This document shows, one piece after another, positions 34,827 through 44,622 of a stretch of DNA of 45,121 nucleotides. Below the pieces are notes generated by a model that saw nothing but the letters and a program-made list of their open reading frames with translations, did not search any database and was not told the DNA's origin. Position 1 is the stretch's first letter. Each line of letters begins with the position of its first letter. Origin of the DNA: JBEBXQ01 sp040391535 (GTDB lineage: Bacteria; Bacteroidota; Bacteroidia; Cytophagales; Spirosomataceae). Location of the stretch: the NCBI GenBank assembly GCA_040391535.1, contig JBEBXQ010000023.1:1-45121 (forward strand), written 5' to 3'. The position numbers were made by a program, and so were the translations under genes.

Positions 34827-35918
34827 ATGGCTGATTTTTCTGAAATAAATGATTTTCTGAACGATGACTCGTTTGTTGACTGGGTCCTGAAAGGGACTGA
34901 TGATCATTACTGGCAATTATTTAAAAATGCGCATCCTGAACAAACGGAAACGCTCATCCAGGCACAACAACTCATTCTTACCCTGCATACAGCAGAGGAT
35001 GTTCATTTTCCTGCTGATCCACAGAAAACATGGTCCCGTATTCAGCAGGCGCTGGAAGAAAACACACCCCATGATCCCTCGGTAGGAAAACCCGGTAGAA
35101 ACCTCAAAAGATTCATCCCTGCAGCAAGTGTTTTTATTCTGATCCTGATCACCGGAACCCTTTGGTATTTTGATGCCTGGCAAAAGGACTCCTATCCAGG
35201 CTTCTTACAGGAAAAAATCACCCGTAAAACCATCATTGAAAAAGTAAACGACAATGCCGGATCTTTGGAAGTTCATCTGCCCGACGGCAGTACGGTAACG
35301 CTCCATGCACACAGCAGAATCAGTTATCCGGCTGACTTTGATTCGCTGCAAAGAGAAGTTTACCTGATGGGGGAAGCTTTCTTTAATGTAAAGAAGGACC
35401 GCACACGTCCTTTTTATGTTTATGCAGGCGATCTCGTTACCAAAGTGCTGGGAACAAGTTTTAATATCCGCGCCATAGAAAATGACACAAAAGTTGTTGT
35501 CAACGTAAAATCAGGAAGTGTCTCTGTTTTCCCACAAAAGAAAGTCAGTAAACAGAACGCTGAAACCAGCAGCCTGATTCTTTTGCCAAATCAGGAAGTA
35601 ATCTACAACCGTGTGGATGTCAGTCTCAATAAAAAGCTGACCGCCGATCCTCTTCCGCTTGAAACCGCTTCTGATAATCTGCTGGTCAATTATGAAGAAG
35701 TTCCGGTCAGCCGGCTGTTTCAGATTTTAGGACAAGTATACGGCGTTAATATTCTCTTCAGTCAGGAGGATCTTTCGTCATGTATCATCACCACCAATCT
35801 GAACGGCCAGTCTCTTTTTGAATCCCTGGAAATTATCTGTACGACCATTGGCGCTACATTCAAAGTAATTGACGCACAAATAGTCATCGAATCCGGAGGA
35901 TGTGCCTCCCAACCTTAA
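34827..35918 (+). CDS. FecR-family anti-sigma factor
   Basis: This 363-residue inner-membrane protein holds the sigma factor in an inactive state until signalled by the outer-membrane SusC. A cytoplasmic N-terminal region (1-92, helical) comes first, then one membrane helix (about 94-112, IPAASVFILILITGTLWYF). The periplasmic FecR domain (about 140-235) has VHLPDGSTVTLHAHSRISYP, EVYLMGEAFFNVKKD and VLGTSFNIRA. The DUF4974-type domain is at the end (about 285-355). The order sigma, FecR, STN-SusC, SusD is the standard trans-envelope signalling module of Bacteroidota. Confidence 0.92.
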   Translation: MADFSEINDFLNDDSFVDWVLKGTDDHYWQLFKNAHPEQTETLIQAQQLILTLHTAEDVHFPADPQKTWSRIQQALEENTPHDPSVGKPGRNLKRFIPAASVFILILITGTLWYFDAWQKDSYPGFLQEKITRKTIIEKVNDNAGSLEVHLPDGSTVTLHAHSRISYPADFDSLQREVYLMGEAFFNVKKDRTRPFYVYAGDLVTKVLGTSFNIRAIENDTKVVVNVKSGSVSVFPQKKVSKQNAETSSLILLPNQEVIYNRVDVSLNKKLTADPLPLETASDNLLVNYEEVPVSRLFQILGQVYGVNILFSQEDLSSCIITTNLNGQSLFESLEIICTTIGATFKVIDAQIVIESGGCASQP

Positions 35919-36088
35919 ACATGAAGCCATTTTTAACTGCTAACCTAAAATCACTATGAAGTAACGAGATTATCTGCTATTGACCACCTGTTGCTTTTCA
36001 GATTAAATGCTTCTCTGGTTTTAGAGAAATCACACCGTTCTGACTGCAACTACATTGACTTGTTCCTAACATAAAACATCTCAAAAAT

Positions 36089-39000
36089 ATGTCAAGAAAT
36101 ATCCTTAACACAAGGCAAACAACATTCTTAAAGTTTGGCCTTCTTCAGCTGCTTCTGGCGGGCATTTTCACGGGAATTGGCTTTGCAGCTACCGGTGTAA
36201 TGCAACCCGGACTCAAATCACTTATCACCTTGCAGGCACGGAATGCGGACCTGAAATCCATTTTGAAGGATATCGAAAAACAGGCGCAGATCTCCTTTTC
36301 TTATCAGAAAGATGTGGTGGCCTCCCATGAAAAAATCAATGCTGATTTTTATAATCAGACCGTTGAGCATGCACTTGATCAGTTACTGACTCCCCGGAAC
36401 ATCAACTATCATGTGCTTAAAGCCAACCACTTGATTTTATCCAAAAAACCGGCAAATGCCAATCCGGCCCCTCCTTCAGATTCGGAGCTGAAATACCAGA
36501 ATGCAACCGACAGAACCATTACCGGTACCGTTACGGATGACAAGGGAGAAGGGTTGCCGGGAGTAAGTATTCTGCTCAAAGGCAGCCAGCAAGGGACGCT
36601 CAGTGATATCAACGGGAGCTACTCTATCCAGGCTCCTGACCAGCATGCCATTTTGGTTTTCTCTTTTGTCGGGTACGTAACTCAGGAAGTAGAAGCCAAT
36701 GCTCAGGCCATACTGAATATTGTGCTGGCGAGTGATGAAAAAGCGTTGGAAGAGCTGGTTGTAGTAGGCTATGGCACGCAGAAGAAAACATCAGTAACAG
36801 CGGCTGTAGCCTCCATGAAAGGCTCTGAAATAGCCTCGGTACCGGTAACCAATTTAAGCAACGGATTGGGCGGAAGAATGTCAGGGATTATCTTCAAGCA
36901 GGGCTCCGGAGAGCCGGGCCGTGATGCTTCCAATATTTATATCCGCGGTATTTCGACCACAGGAAACAGTTCACCTCTCCTGATTGTAGATGACATCCCG
37001 CGTGCGTTTCAGGACCTGGATCCCAATTCTATCGAAAGTATCACCGTGCTGAAAGACGCCGCGGCCGTAGCTCCTTACGGGGTCGCAGGTGCCAATGGTG
37101 TAATCCTCATTACAACGAAAAGAGGGAAAACCGGTGCTCCGGCTCTTTCGTATAATGGTTATGTCGGATTCCAGAATCCGACCATGCTGACTGAATACCC
37201 TGACTCTTATGAATATGCACTCATGCTGAATGCAGCATCAGCCAATGAAGGTCTTCCGCCGATGTATTCCGATGATGTCCTTCAGAAATACCGTGATGGT
37301 TCTGATCCTGATAAATACCCGAACACAAGCCCGTGGTCACTGATTAACCGGAATACAATTCTGACCAATCATAATCTTGAAATCAGTGGTGGTTCCGACC
37401 GCGTTAAATACTATGGCGGTATTGGTTATCAGCACGAAGCCGGGCTTTTTGGTGCCACCTATCAGAACCGGTTCAACCTGAACCTTACCCTTGATGCCCA
37501 GGTAACCAATACTACGAAAGTAGCCCTGAGTCTGAAAGGCCGTGAACAAAACAACAGCTATCCCTCAGCTACCACCGACCGTCTTTTTATTACCATCACC
37601 AATGCCAAACCCAACTGGACACAGGTCTATCAGAACGGCCTTCCGGGTGCCTTGCTGGCAGGGATGGTGTATAGCGACGGATACCGCAAGACCAATACTT
37701 CCCAGATTTTCTCCCAGCTATCTGTCGAGCAGGAACTTCCATTTATCGAAGGCCTGAAGGTAAAAGGCGCGGTAGCATTTGACCCCACCAGCGTTTTCAA
37801 TAAAAACTGGCTGAAACCTGTAGAGGTATGGACGCTGGATACCACCACCAGCCAGTACAACCTCTCGCTTGCAGAAAGACCCAAAGCCGAACTGAATCAG
37901 AGTTACGAACGTGCCACTCAGCTGACCTTTCAGGGAAGCCTGAACTACAACCGTTCCTTTGGTAAAAGCACTGTAGGCTTTCTGGCGCTGTTTGAGTCCA
38001 AAGCCAATGATGCTATCGTTATGGGTGCCCTGCGCCGGAACTTCGGTCTTGACATTGACGAGCTGAATATGGGTAGTTCCACGCAGTCTGACATCAGTAA
38101 CTCGGGTAGCTCAAGCAGTGCCCGTCAGATGGGGCTGGTTTACCGTCTTCAGTACGACTATAATTCCAGATACCTGTTTGAAGCCAGTGGCCGGTATGAT
38201 GGCAGCTACTACTTTGCTCCTGACAAGCGTTATGGATTTTTCCCGGCTTTCTCGGTAGGCTGGCGTATATCTGAAGAAGACTTTTTCAAAAACAGCGTTC
38301 ACTGGATTGATAACCTTAAGCTAAGGGCATCGTACGGAGAAGTAGGTGCACTGGCCGGTAGTGCCTTTCAGTACCTGAGTACTTACGGTGTATATGGCCC
38401 CTCTTATGTATTAGGAGGTAATGCGGTGCAAGGTATCCGTGAAAGAGCAGAGTCTAATCCGAATATCACCTGGGAAAGAGCTAAGAAAACCGATATCGGT
38501 CTGGAGTTTACCTTATGGAAAGGTTTGCTGAATATGGAAATCGACTATTTTTATGAAAGAAGAGGCAACATGCTGACTTCCCCTACTGCTGTCGTTCCGG
38601 CTGAATACGGCATTGGTTTAAGCCAGGAAAACGCGGCAGAAATGAAAAACCATGGTATTGATTTCAGCGCGTCAACCGGTTATAAGGTTTCTAAAGATCT
38701 CTATCTGTCACTTGCTGGAAATTTCACATTTGCCAAAAATACCCTGCTGAAAGTATTTGAAACGTCTGCCACCTACGATAATCCCAACCGCAGAATCACC
38801 GGAAGGGCGCTGAGTACGCAGTTCGGATACCAATCACTCGGGTACTTTCAGGTGGGTGATTTCGATGAAGCAGGCAACCTGAAAACAGGAATCGCCACAC
38901 AACCCTGGGGTAAACTGAGACCGGGAGATATCCGTTACCAGGACACTAATGGCGACGGCAAAATCGATCCGAATGATATGACTGTTATCGGTAATCCTAA

Positions 39001-39475
39001 CATTCCGCAATTGATTTACGGAATCAATCCCGGCGCTACCTTTAAAAACTTTACACTTGACCTGTTGTTCCAGGGTGCTGCACGTTCTAACCTTTATCTG
39101 AACAACTACGCCGTATGGGCCTTTGCAGGAGGCACTTTGCCCGTCAGACAAAATCTGGATTACTGGACACCTGAAAACACCAATGCGCTTAATCCCCGTA
39201 TTACCAGTGCACCTACCACCAATAATACCCAGCAATCCTCTCACTGGATGCGGAACTCAAGGTATCTGCGCCTGAAAAGCATTATGCTTTCTTACAGCAT
39301 TCCGGCTACGGTGCTTGAAAAAGTGAAGATTCAAAGTGCAAGAATCTTTGTTTCCGGCCAGAATATGCTGACCTGGACACCGATGGTGAATTACGATCCT
39401 GAAACGGTGGTAAGTTCCGGATTGAATTATCCGCAACAGAAAGTAGTTTCTTTCGGTGCCAATATTATGTTCTGA
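36089..39475 (+). CDS. SusC/RagA-type TonB-dependent outer membrane transporter with N-terminal STN domain
   Basis: The 1128-residue protein has a signal peptide in the first ~35 residues, then an STN signalling domain (about 45-120: LKSILKDIEKQAQISFSYQ). A carboxypeptidase-like beta domain follows (about 142-210: TITGTVTDDKGEGLPGVSILLKG … FVGY). Next are the TonB-box region and plug (EELVVVGYGTQKK; LLIVDDIP; ITVLKDAAAVAPYGVAGANGVILITTKRG) and the beta-barrel, ending VSFGANIMF. The STN domain talks to the FecR periplasmic domain, so the gene should be self-induced on substrate binding. It forms a pair with the SusD gene 34 nt downstream. The ligand is not predictable from sequence. Confidence 0.96.
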   Translation: MSRNILNTRQTTFLKFGLLQLLLAGIFTGIGFAATGVMQPGLKSLITLQARNADLKSILKDIEKQAQISFSYQKDVVASHEKINADFYNQTVEHALDQLLTPRNINYHVLKANHLILSKKPANANPAPPSDSELKYQNATDRTITGTVTDDKGEGLPGVSILLKGSQQGTLSDINGSYSIQAPDQHAILVFSFVGYVTQEVEANAQAILNIVLASDEKALEELVVVGYGTQKKTSVTAAVASMKGSEIASVPVTNLSNGLGGRMSGIIFKQGSGEPGRDASNIYIRGISTTGNSSPLLIVDDIPRAFQDLDPNSIESITVLKDAAAVAPYGVAGANGVILITTKRGKTGAPALSYNGYVGFQNPTMLTEYPDSYEYALMLNAASANEGLPPMYSDDVLQKYRDGSDPDKYPNTSPWSLINRNTILTNHNLEISGGSDRVKYYGGIGYQHEAGLFGATYQNRFNLNLTLDAQVTNTTKVALSLKGREQNNSYPSATTDRLFITITNAKPNWTQVYQNGLPGALLAGMVYSDGYRKTNTSQIFSQLSVEQELPFIEGLKVKGAVAFDPTSVFNKNWLKPVEVWTLDTTTSQYNLSLAERPKAELNQSYERATQLTFQGSLNYNRSFGKSTVGFLALFESKANDAIVMGALRRNFGLDIDELNMGSSTQSDISNSGSSSSARQMGLVYRLQYDYNSRYLFEASGRYDGSYYFAPDKRYGFFPAFSVGWRISEEDFFKNSVHWIDNLKLRASYGEVGALAGSAFQYLSTYGVYGPSYVLGGNAVQGIRERAESNPNITWERAKKTDIGLEFTLWKGLLNMEIDYFYERRGNMLTSPTAVVPAEYGIGLSQENAAEMKNHGIDFSASTGYKVSKDLYLSLAGNFTFAKNTLLKVFETSATYDNPNRRITGRALSTQFGYQSLGYFQVGDFDEAGNLKTGIATQPWGKLRPGDIRYQDTNGDGKIDPNDMTVIGNPNIPQLIYGINPGATFKNFTLDLLFQGAARSNLYLNNYAVWAFAGGTLPVRQNLDYWTPENTNALNPRITSAPTTNNTQQSSHWMRNSRYLRLKSIMLSYSIPATVLEKVKIQSARIFVSGQNMLTWTPMVNYDPETVVSSGLNYPQQKVVSFGANIMF

Positions 39476-39509
39476 GAAAATGAAATTTTTAACTGAAATA
39501 CAGTAAGTT

Positions 39510-41159
39510 ATGAAAAAGATAATAAATACCGCTTATAAAAAAGCAGTGATGCTGTGCCTGCTCTCAGGATTCATGGCCTGCAGTAATTTTCTGGACGTAG
39601 TCCCTGCCGATCAGGTCTCGGACAGTAATGCCTGGACCTCCACCGCCAACGCGGATATGTTCCTCAACGACATATACAACAGTCTGGAAGGCTACTTCAA
39701 CACCAACGACCCCGATGAAAGTTTTTCTGATAACGCAATGCGGGGTTCTTCTTCGGGCTATAGTTTTGCTACTTATGGCAAAGCAAGCTATGATCCCAGC
39801 AGTGTACGTGACGACTGGACACCCAATTATACAAAAATCCGGAAGTGCAATCTGTTTATAGAAAAAGTAAGCGCATCAGACCTTTCTGAAAGCTGGAAAG
39901 CCCAGCGGTTAGGCGAAGCACGTTTTCTCCGTGCCTATTTTTACCATATCCTATGGATGAAATATGGCGGAGTACCTATCATCACAGAAACTCTGGACAG
40001 AAATACACAGGGGGATGCAATTTTCAGAGCCAGAAATACAGCCGATGAAACATTTCAGTTTCTGATTGATGAGTGTACAGCCATAGCCGGTGATTTACCT
40101 GTAAAGCCCGAAACGGGACGGGTCAGTAAAGGGGCAGCCCTTACCCTGAAGGGCTGGTGTGAACTGTATCAGGCAAGTCCGCTCAGAAACCCATCCGGTG
40201 ATAAAGCCAGATGGGCCGCCGCCGCCGCAACCAACAAGCAGGTAATGGATCTGAATACCTACGATCTTTTCCCGGATCTGGAAACCTTGTTTTTTGAAGA
40301 GAACAATAACAACATTGAAGTTATTTTTGATAAAGCCTATCTGGGAGGTACTCCCCTGGGAGCCAGCAGAGAAGGTTTGCACGGAGCCTGGTTTGTAGGC
40401 GGAACCCAGCGCGCATGGAGTGCCCCTAATCCTACACAAGAGCTGGTTGATAATTATTTCATGGCTAACGGGTTGCCTATTACCGATCCCGCTTCCGGGT
40501 ATAATCCGCAAAAACCCTATGAAAACCGCGACAAGCGGTTTTACCAATCTATTATTTACGATGGATGTATGTGGCTGGGATACGAAATGGAAATGTGGCT
40601 GGGTTCCGGTTCCCACAATACACTTGACCTTTCCAGTGCCAATGAAGCCACCAACACAGGGTATTATTTAAGAAAAGGGCTAAACCCGAAATATGAGTCT
40701 GTCAGCGGAAACCTGATGCTCAGCAGTGCTCATTATATCCTGTTTCGTTATGCCGAAGTACTTTTAAGCTATGCTGAGGCACAAAATGAGGCAACCGGAC
40801 CTGATGAATCCGTATATGAAGCGGTCAATAAAGTCAGGGCGAGATCGGAATTACCCGGCCTGAAAGCAGGTCTGACCCAGGCGCAGATGCGTGATGCCAT
40901 CGCTCAGGAAAGACGTGTAGAACTGGCGTTTGAAGAAAGAAGATGGTACGATCTGTTACGACTGAAAATAGCGGAAGAGAAGCTTAACACTCAATTTCAT
41001 GCCATGAAAATTGAAAAAGTAAACGGTGTGAAAAAATATGAGGTTATTCTGGCACCAAATGGTGAAAGGGTTTTCAAAGCGGACAGAAACTATGTTTTAC
41101 CTGTACCGCAGGGTGTCATTGATAAAAACGCTAAAATAGAGCAAAACCCCAATTACTGA
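39510..41159 (+). CDS. SusD/RagB-family surface substrate-binding lipoprotein
   Basis: The 549-residue lipoprotein has the lipobox LSGFMAC near residue 24 and begins FLDVVPADQVS, as in many SusD proteins. It caps the SusC barrel and presents substrate. Typical TPR-like helices appear (EARFLRAYFYHILWMKYGGVPIIT, near 135-160) and the C-terminal SusD motifs are intact: HYILFRYAEVLLSYAEAQNEA and QERRVELAFEERRWYDLLRLKIAEEKL. The last segment (LPVPQGVIDKN…) matches the usual family ending. A hairpin follows at 41183. Confidence 0.96.
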   Translation: MKKIINTAYKKAVMLCLLSGFMACSNFLDVVPADQVSDSNAWTSTANADMFLNDIYNSLEGYFNTNDPDESFSDNAMRGSSSGYSFATYGKASYDPSSVRDDWTPNYTKIRKCNLFIEKVSASDLSESWKAQRLGEARFLRAYFYHILWMKYGGVPIITETLDRNTQGDAIFRARNTADETFQFLIDECTAIAGDLPVKPETGRVSKGAALTLKGWCELYQASPLRNPSGDKARWAAAAATNKQVMDLNTYDLFPDLETLFFEENNNNIEVIFDKAYLGGTPLGASREGLHGAWFVGGTQRAWSAPNPTQELVDNYFMANGLPITDPASGYNPQKPYENRDKRFYQSIIYDGCMWLGYEMEMWLGSGSHNTLDLSSANEATNTGYYLRKGLNPKYESVSGNLMLSSAHYILFRYAEVLLSYAEAQNEATGPDESVYEAVNKVRARSELPGLKAGLTQAQMRDAIAQERRVELAFEERRWYDLLRLKIAEEKLNTQFHAMKIEKVNGVKKYEVILAPNGERVFKADRNYVLPVPQGVIDKNAKIEQNPNY

Positions 41160-41182
41160 TCTGCACCATTGAAGCTATGCAA

Positions 41183-41211
41183 CAATAGCGGAGTAAATTT
41201 CTCCGCTATTG
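41183..41211 (+). terminator. Terminator after the SusC-SusD pair
   Basis: CAATAGCGGAG (41183-41193) pairs with CTCCGCTATTG (41201-41211) in a perfect 11-bp stem with a 7-nt loop, followed by TCGTTTTATT. It separates the SusCD transcript from the downstream hydrolases, which may be expressed by read-through. Confidence 0.75.
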
Positions 41212-41267
41212 TCGTTTTATTGCTATTGAATGCATTTCTGCTTTCTCATTCTGAATATTCCGGAAAT

Positions 41268-42197
41268 ATGCTAAACCGTAGAGAATTTATCAAAAAAAGT
41301 TCATTTGCGCTTTCATCACTTACGTTAGGGTTCCCTTCGTTTCAGGATGAGCCTGTTATTGATATTCATCAGCACACTGATTATGCCGGGCGCAGCCACG
41401 AAGACCTCATTCACCATCAGCGGGCAATGGGCATTACCCATACCATTTTGTTACCTGCAGGCACACCCTCGTTCGGGTCTTCTACGCACTTCGGAAAATC
41501 AAACGGATTACAGGCAAAATGCTCTGGCAATGACGTTTGCCATGACCTGGCGATGAAGTATCCCGGTGAGTTTTATTTCGGGGCCAACGAAGTGCCCGAC
41601 ATTGAGAATGCCGCCGGTGAAATTGAAACCTATCTGAAAAAAGGGGCAAAAGTAATCGGTGAATTGAAATTCGGTGTACAGGCCGATTCGAAAGCAATGA
41701 AAAAGATATATCGTCTGGCTCAGGAATACGATGTACCCGTATTGCTTCACTGGCAGTTTCAGATGTATACCTATAGTTATGAAAATTTTCATAAAGTCCT
41801 GAAAAAATACCGGAAGGTCAATTTTATCGGCCACGCACAATCGTGGTGGGCGAATATCGATAAAAATCATACTGATCAATCCGTATTATATCCCAAGGGA
41901 AAAGTGACTGCCGGAGGAATTACCGACCGGTTGCTGAGTGATTACCCGAATATGTATGCTGATATGTCGGCAGGGTCGGGACTGAATGCCATTACCCGTG
42001 ATGAAGACCATTACAGCGGTTTCATTCAGCGTCATCAGGACAAGCTGCTTTACGGGAGCGATTGCGACGACAAGGTCGGGAAAGGATCAGCCTGTACCGG
42101 AATACAAACACTGGATAAAATAAAAGAGCTGGCGGGGAGTAAAGAAGTGGAACGGAAAATATTATATCATAATGCGAAAAAGCTTTTTAAAATCTAA
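41268..42197 (+). CDS. Tat-exported amidohydrolase-family (Amidohydro_2) protein
   Basis: This 309-residue metal-dependent hydrolase has a TIM-barrel fold. I chose the ATG at 41268, giving MLNRREFIKKSS, a twin-arginine signal. A longer reading from 41169 would translate the terminator hairpin and is unlikely. Metal-binding motifs are the N-terminal HxH in DIHQHTDY, a His in VNFIGHAQSWW and the late YGSDCDDK. Two further His near GITHTILLPAG are compatible. It is probably an amidase, lactonase or decarboxylase of the amidohydrolase-2 type acting in the periplasm. The ceramidase-like gene starts 8 nt after its stop, so they form an operon. Confidence 0.82.
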   Translation: MLNRREFIKKSSFALSSLTLGFPSFQDEPVIDIHQHTDYAGRSHEDLIHHQRAMGITHTILLPAGTPSFGSSTHFGKSNGLQAKCSGNDVCHDLAMKYPGEFYFGANEVPDIENAAGEIETYLKKGAKVIGELKFGVQADSKAMKKIYRLAQEYDVPVLLHWQFQMYTYSYENFHKVLKKYRKVNFIGHAQSWWANIDKNHTDQSVLYPKGKVTAGGITDRLLSDYPNMYADMSAGSGLNAITRDEDHYSGFIQRHQDKLLYGSDCDDKVGKGSACTGIQTLDKIKELAGSKEVERKILYHNAKKLFKI

Positions 42198-42204
42198 CCT
42201 GAAA

Positions 42205-43611
42205 ATGAAATTTTCTGCGATATCCGGTTTGGGCAAATGCATCGCAATGATGGCCTTTGTTTTTGCTTTTTGCATGGATGCTCCTGCCCGTGCCGCACAC
42301 CATGATGAAGGCCTGAAAGTAGCCGTCTTTGACGTGGATGTAACACCCACTGACGATTTACTGGCCTATAACAAACAGATCAATACCTGGGACCTGAGCC
42401 TCAGGGCAAAAGGCATGGTGATTCTTGGCGCCGGCCAGCCAGTCGTTCTGTGCTCTGTTGACTGGCTTGCCATCAGTAACGGCGGGATGGATCAGTTCCG
42501 GGAAGCCATGGCCAGAGCTGCAGGAACAACCACTCAGCGCGTATCGCTCCATGTCGTTCATCAGCATGATGCACCGCGCTATGACCCCAGTGCTGAAGAT
42601 CTCCTGCTTAAAGCCGGGATTAATCCTGCTGATATCAACCTGACCAGTCTTGACGGGACTTTCCCCCGGTCTGTCATTCCGCGCCTCGCCAAAGCAATCT
42701 CTGCAGCCATTCCAAAGGCAAAGCCGGTTACACACATCGGATTGGGAAAAGCACCGGTTTATGAAGTGGCTTCCAACCGGCACATTTACGGACTCGATGG
42801 TAAAGTCAGCACTACGAGAATGTCGGCCACCAAAGATTCTGCCATGCGCGCAGAGCCGGAAGGGCTGATCGACCCGGTGCTTTCACTGGTTAGTTTCTGG
42901 AACCAGAATGAAGCCGTGGCAGTAATGACTTTTTATGCCTGCCATCCCCAGAGTTATTACCGTACCGGAATTTCCAACCCGGATTTCCCTGGTATTGCCC
43001 GCTTTTTCAGACAGCTGAATGTTCCGGAGGCTTTGCATATCCACTTCAATGGTGCCGGTGGCAATATTGCTGCGGGCAAATACAACGACGGCTCCCATAT
43101 CAACCGCCTGCTACTGGCTGAACGTATGGCCGATGGTATGAAAAGGGCCTGGGAGTCTACCGAAAAGACTGCCATTGGAGCCCATGAAGTAACCTGGCTG
43201 GTACAACCCGTCGTATTGCCACCGGCTCAGGGCCTTTATCAGGTAAGAGAAGATCTGAAAAAGAGTGATGATCTGTACAGGAAAAATAATTCATCAGCCG
43301 GGAAAATGGCATGGCTGGATCGCGCCGAAAGAAAAATACCGGTAGAAATGGCCTGTCTGAAACTGAAAGATCAGGCAAGGATTCTCTTTACTTTCGGAGA
43401 GCTTTTTGTTGAATATCAGCTCTATGCAAAAGAACAACGCAAAGATTTGTTCGTAGCCATGGCAGCCTACAGCGACCTGGGTATGGGTTACATAGGGGTA
43501 GCTTCGTCTTACGAAAAAGGAGGCTATGAAGTAGGTCATCTGGTTTCGGGTGTAGACGGAAAATCAGAACCGGTTATCAAAGCGGCCATTCGTTCATTAC
43601 TGACGAAATAA
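42205..43611 (+). CDS. Neutral/alkaline ceramidase-like secreted hydrolase
   Basis: The 468-residue product (ATG at 42205) has a signal peptide ending APARA. It corresponds to the catalytic N-terminal domain of neutral ceramidases, zinc enzymes that hydrolyse the amide of ceramide: KVAVFDVDVTP at the start, VHQHDAPRYDP (metal-binding His), FYACHPQSYYRTGISNPDFPGIARF (near 240-265) and HFNGAGGNIAAGKYND. Many Bacteroidota relatives sit in glycan-utilisation loci and their substrates are not established, so ceramide is only one option. It follows the amidohydrolase closely, and a T-rich terminator lies at 43641. Confidence 0.83.
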   Translation: MKFSAISGLGKCIAMMAFVFAFCMDAPARAAHHDEGLKVAVFDVDVTPTDDLLAYNKQINTWDLSLRAKGMVILGAGQPVVLCSVDWLAISNGGMDQFREAMARAAGTTTQRVSLHVVHQHDAPRYDPSAEDLLLKAGINPADINLTSLDGTFPRSVIPRLAKAISAAIPKAKPVTHIGLGKAPVYEVASNRHIYGLDGKVSTTRMSATKDSAMRAEPEGLIDPVLSLVSFWNQNEAVAVMTFYACHPQSYYRTGISNPDFPGIARFFRQLNVPEALHIHFNGAGGNIAAGKYNDGSHINRLLLAERMADGMKRAWESTEKTAIGAHEVTWLVQPVVLPPAQGLYQVREDLKKSDDLYRKNNSSAGKMAWLDRAERKIPVEMACLKLKDQARILFTFGELFVEYQLYAKEQRKDLFVAMAAYSDLGMGYIGVASSYEKGGYEVGHLVSGVDGKSEPVIKAAIRSLLTK

Positions 43612-43640
43612 GGGTTTTTATTGTTAAATTCTTTTCAGGT

Positions 43641-43687
43641 TCAGGCTTGTTAATGATTTCATTATACAGCCGGAGCCTGATTTTTTT
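43641..43687 (+). terminator. Intrinsic terminator after the ceramidase-like gene
   Basis: TCAGGCT (43641-43647) pairs with AGCCTGA (43674-43680), then seven T. The loop is long (26 nt). Confidence 0.6.
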
Positions 43688-43770
43688 ACCGGCACTTTTC
43701 AGATTCCTCTGAATTTTTCGGAAATTGGTATGAACTGTATATAACACAGGGATTTTACAGATACTTTGTC

Positions 43771-44565
43771 ATGAAAAAGCCGGAAATTTTATTTTGTATA
43801 GTACTCCTCATAACTATCCCCTTTTTATCAGGGGCACAATCGTCCGGAAAATGGAAATTAGTATGGAGCGATGAGTTCAATTATGAAGGGCTTCCCGATA
43901 GCACCCGCTGGGATTACGATACCGGTGGGCACGGATGGGGCAATAACGAATTGCAGTTTTATACTGAAAGTGACACCGTTTCGGCTAAAGTAACAAAGGG
44001 AAAACTCATTATCACGGCCAGGAAAAGAAGCTATGAAGACAGCCATTTTACTTCAGCCCGGTTAGTTACCAAAGGTAAAGGGGACTGGCTGTACGGAAAA
44101 ATTGAAGTAAAGGCCCGTCTGCCCAGGGGAAAAGGAATGTGGCCGGCCATCTGGATGCTGCCTACTGACTGGAAATACGGTGGCTGGCCCGACAGCGGTG
44201 AAATTGATATCATGGAAAATGTAGGTTTTAACCCTGATACCATTTTCAATTCTGTGCATACCAAAGCTTTCAATCACACCATAGGGACACAGAAAACTAC
44301 CGGAAAAGCAATTCAGGATGTTCAGGGGAAATTTCATACCTATAGCATCGAATGGTTTAAGGACCGTATTGATTTTTTTATTGACGGCAAAAAAACCTTC
44401 ACATTTACCAATTCGGGCAAAGGGGTTGAAGAATGGCCTTTTGATCAGCGTTTTCATCTGCTGCTGAATATCGCGGTCGGTGGCAACTGGGGCGGTCAGC
44501 AAGGGGTGGATGAGGCGGCATTCCCGGCCTCTATGGAAGTAGATTATGTAAGGGTGTATCAGTGA
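43771..44565 (+). CDS. Glycoside hydrolase family 16 (laminarinase/beta-glucanase-type) enzyme
   Basis: This 264-residue secreted endo-glucanase has a signal peptide (about 1-23) and a complete GH16 domain: WSDEFNYEGLPDSTRWDYDTGGHGWGNNELQFY, then the catalytic signature GEIDIMENVG with nucleophile Glu144, Asp146 and acid/base Glu149. Trp-rich substrate motifs (GMWPAIWMLP, LNIAVGGNWGGQQG) are the type seen in beta-1,3-glucanases (laminarinases). The gene ends in YVRVYQ as usual for the domain, with no carbohydrate-binding module. As the last gene of the SusCD neighbourhood it suggests that a beta-glucan is one of the substrates (inference). Confidence 0.93.
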   Translation: MKKPEILFCIVLLITIPFLSGAQSSGKWKLVWSDEFNYEGLPDSTRWDYDTGGHGWGNNELQFYTESDTVSAKVTKGKLIITARKRSYEDSHFTSARLVTKGKGDWLYGKIEVKARLPRGKGMWPAIWMLPTDWKYGGWPDSGEIDIMENVGFNPDTIFNSVHTKAFNHTIGTQKTTGKAIQDVQGKFHTYSIEWFKDRIDFFIDGKKTFTFTNSGKGVEEWPFDQRFHLLLNIAVGGNWGGQQGVDEAAFPASMEVDYVRVYQ

Positions 44566-44622
44566 TCCTGGTAAAGTAAAATAGATGAAACGATTTTAAA
44601 TTAGCCGCTGATGCCACAGCTC

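Noticed and set aside
40095..40616. 173-codon open frame on the minus strand inside SusD
   Set aside because: Shadow of a well-conserved SusD gene.
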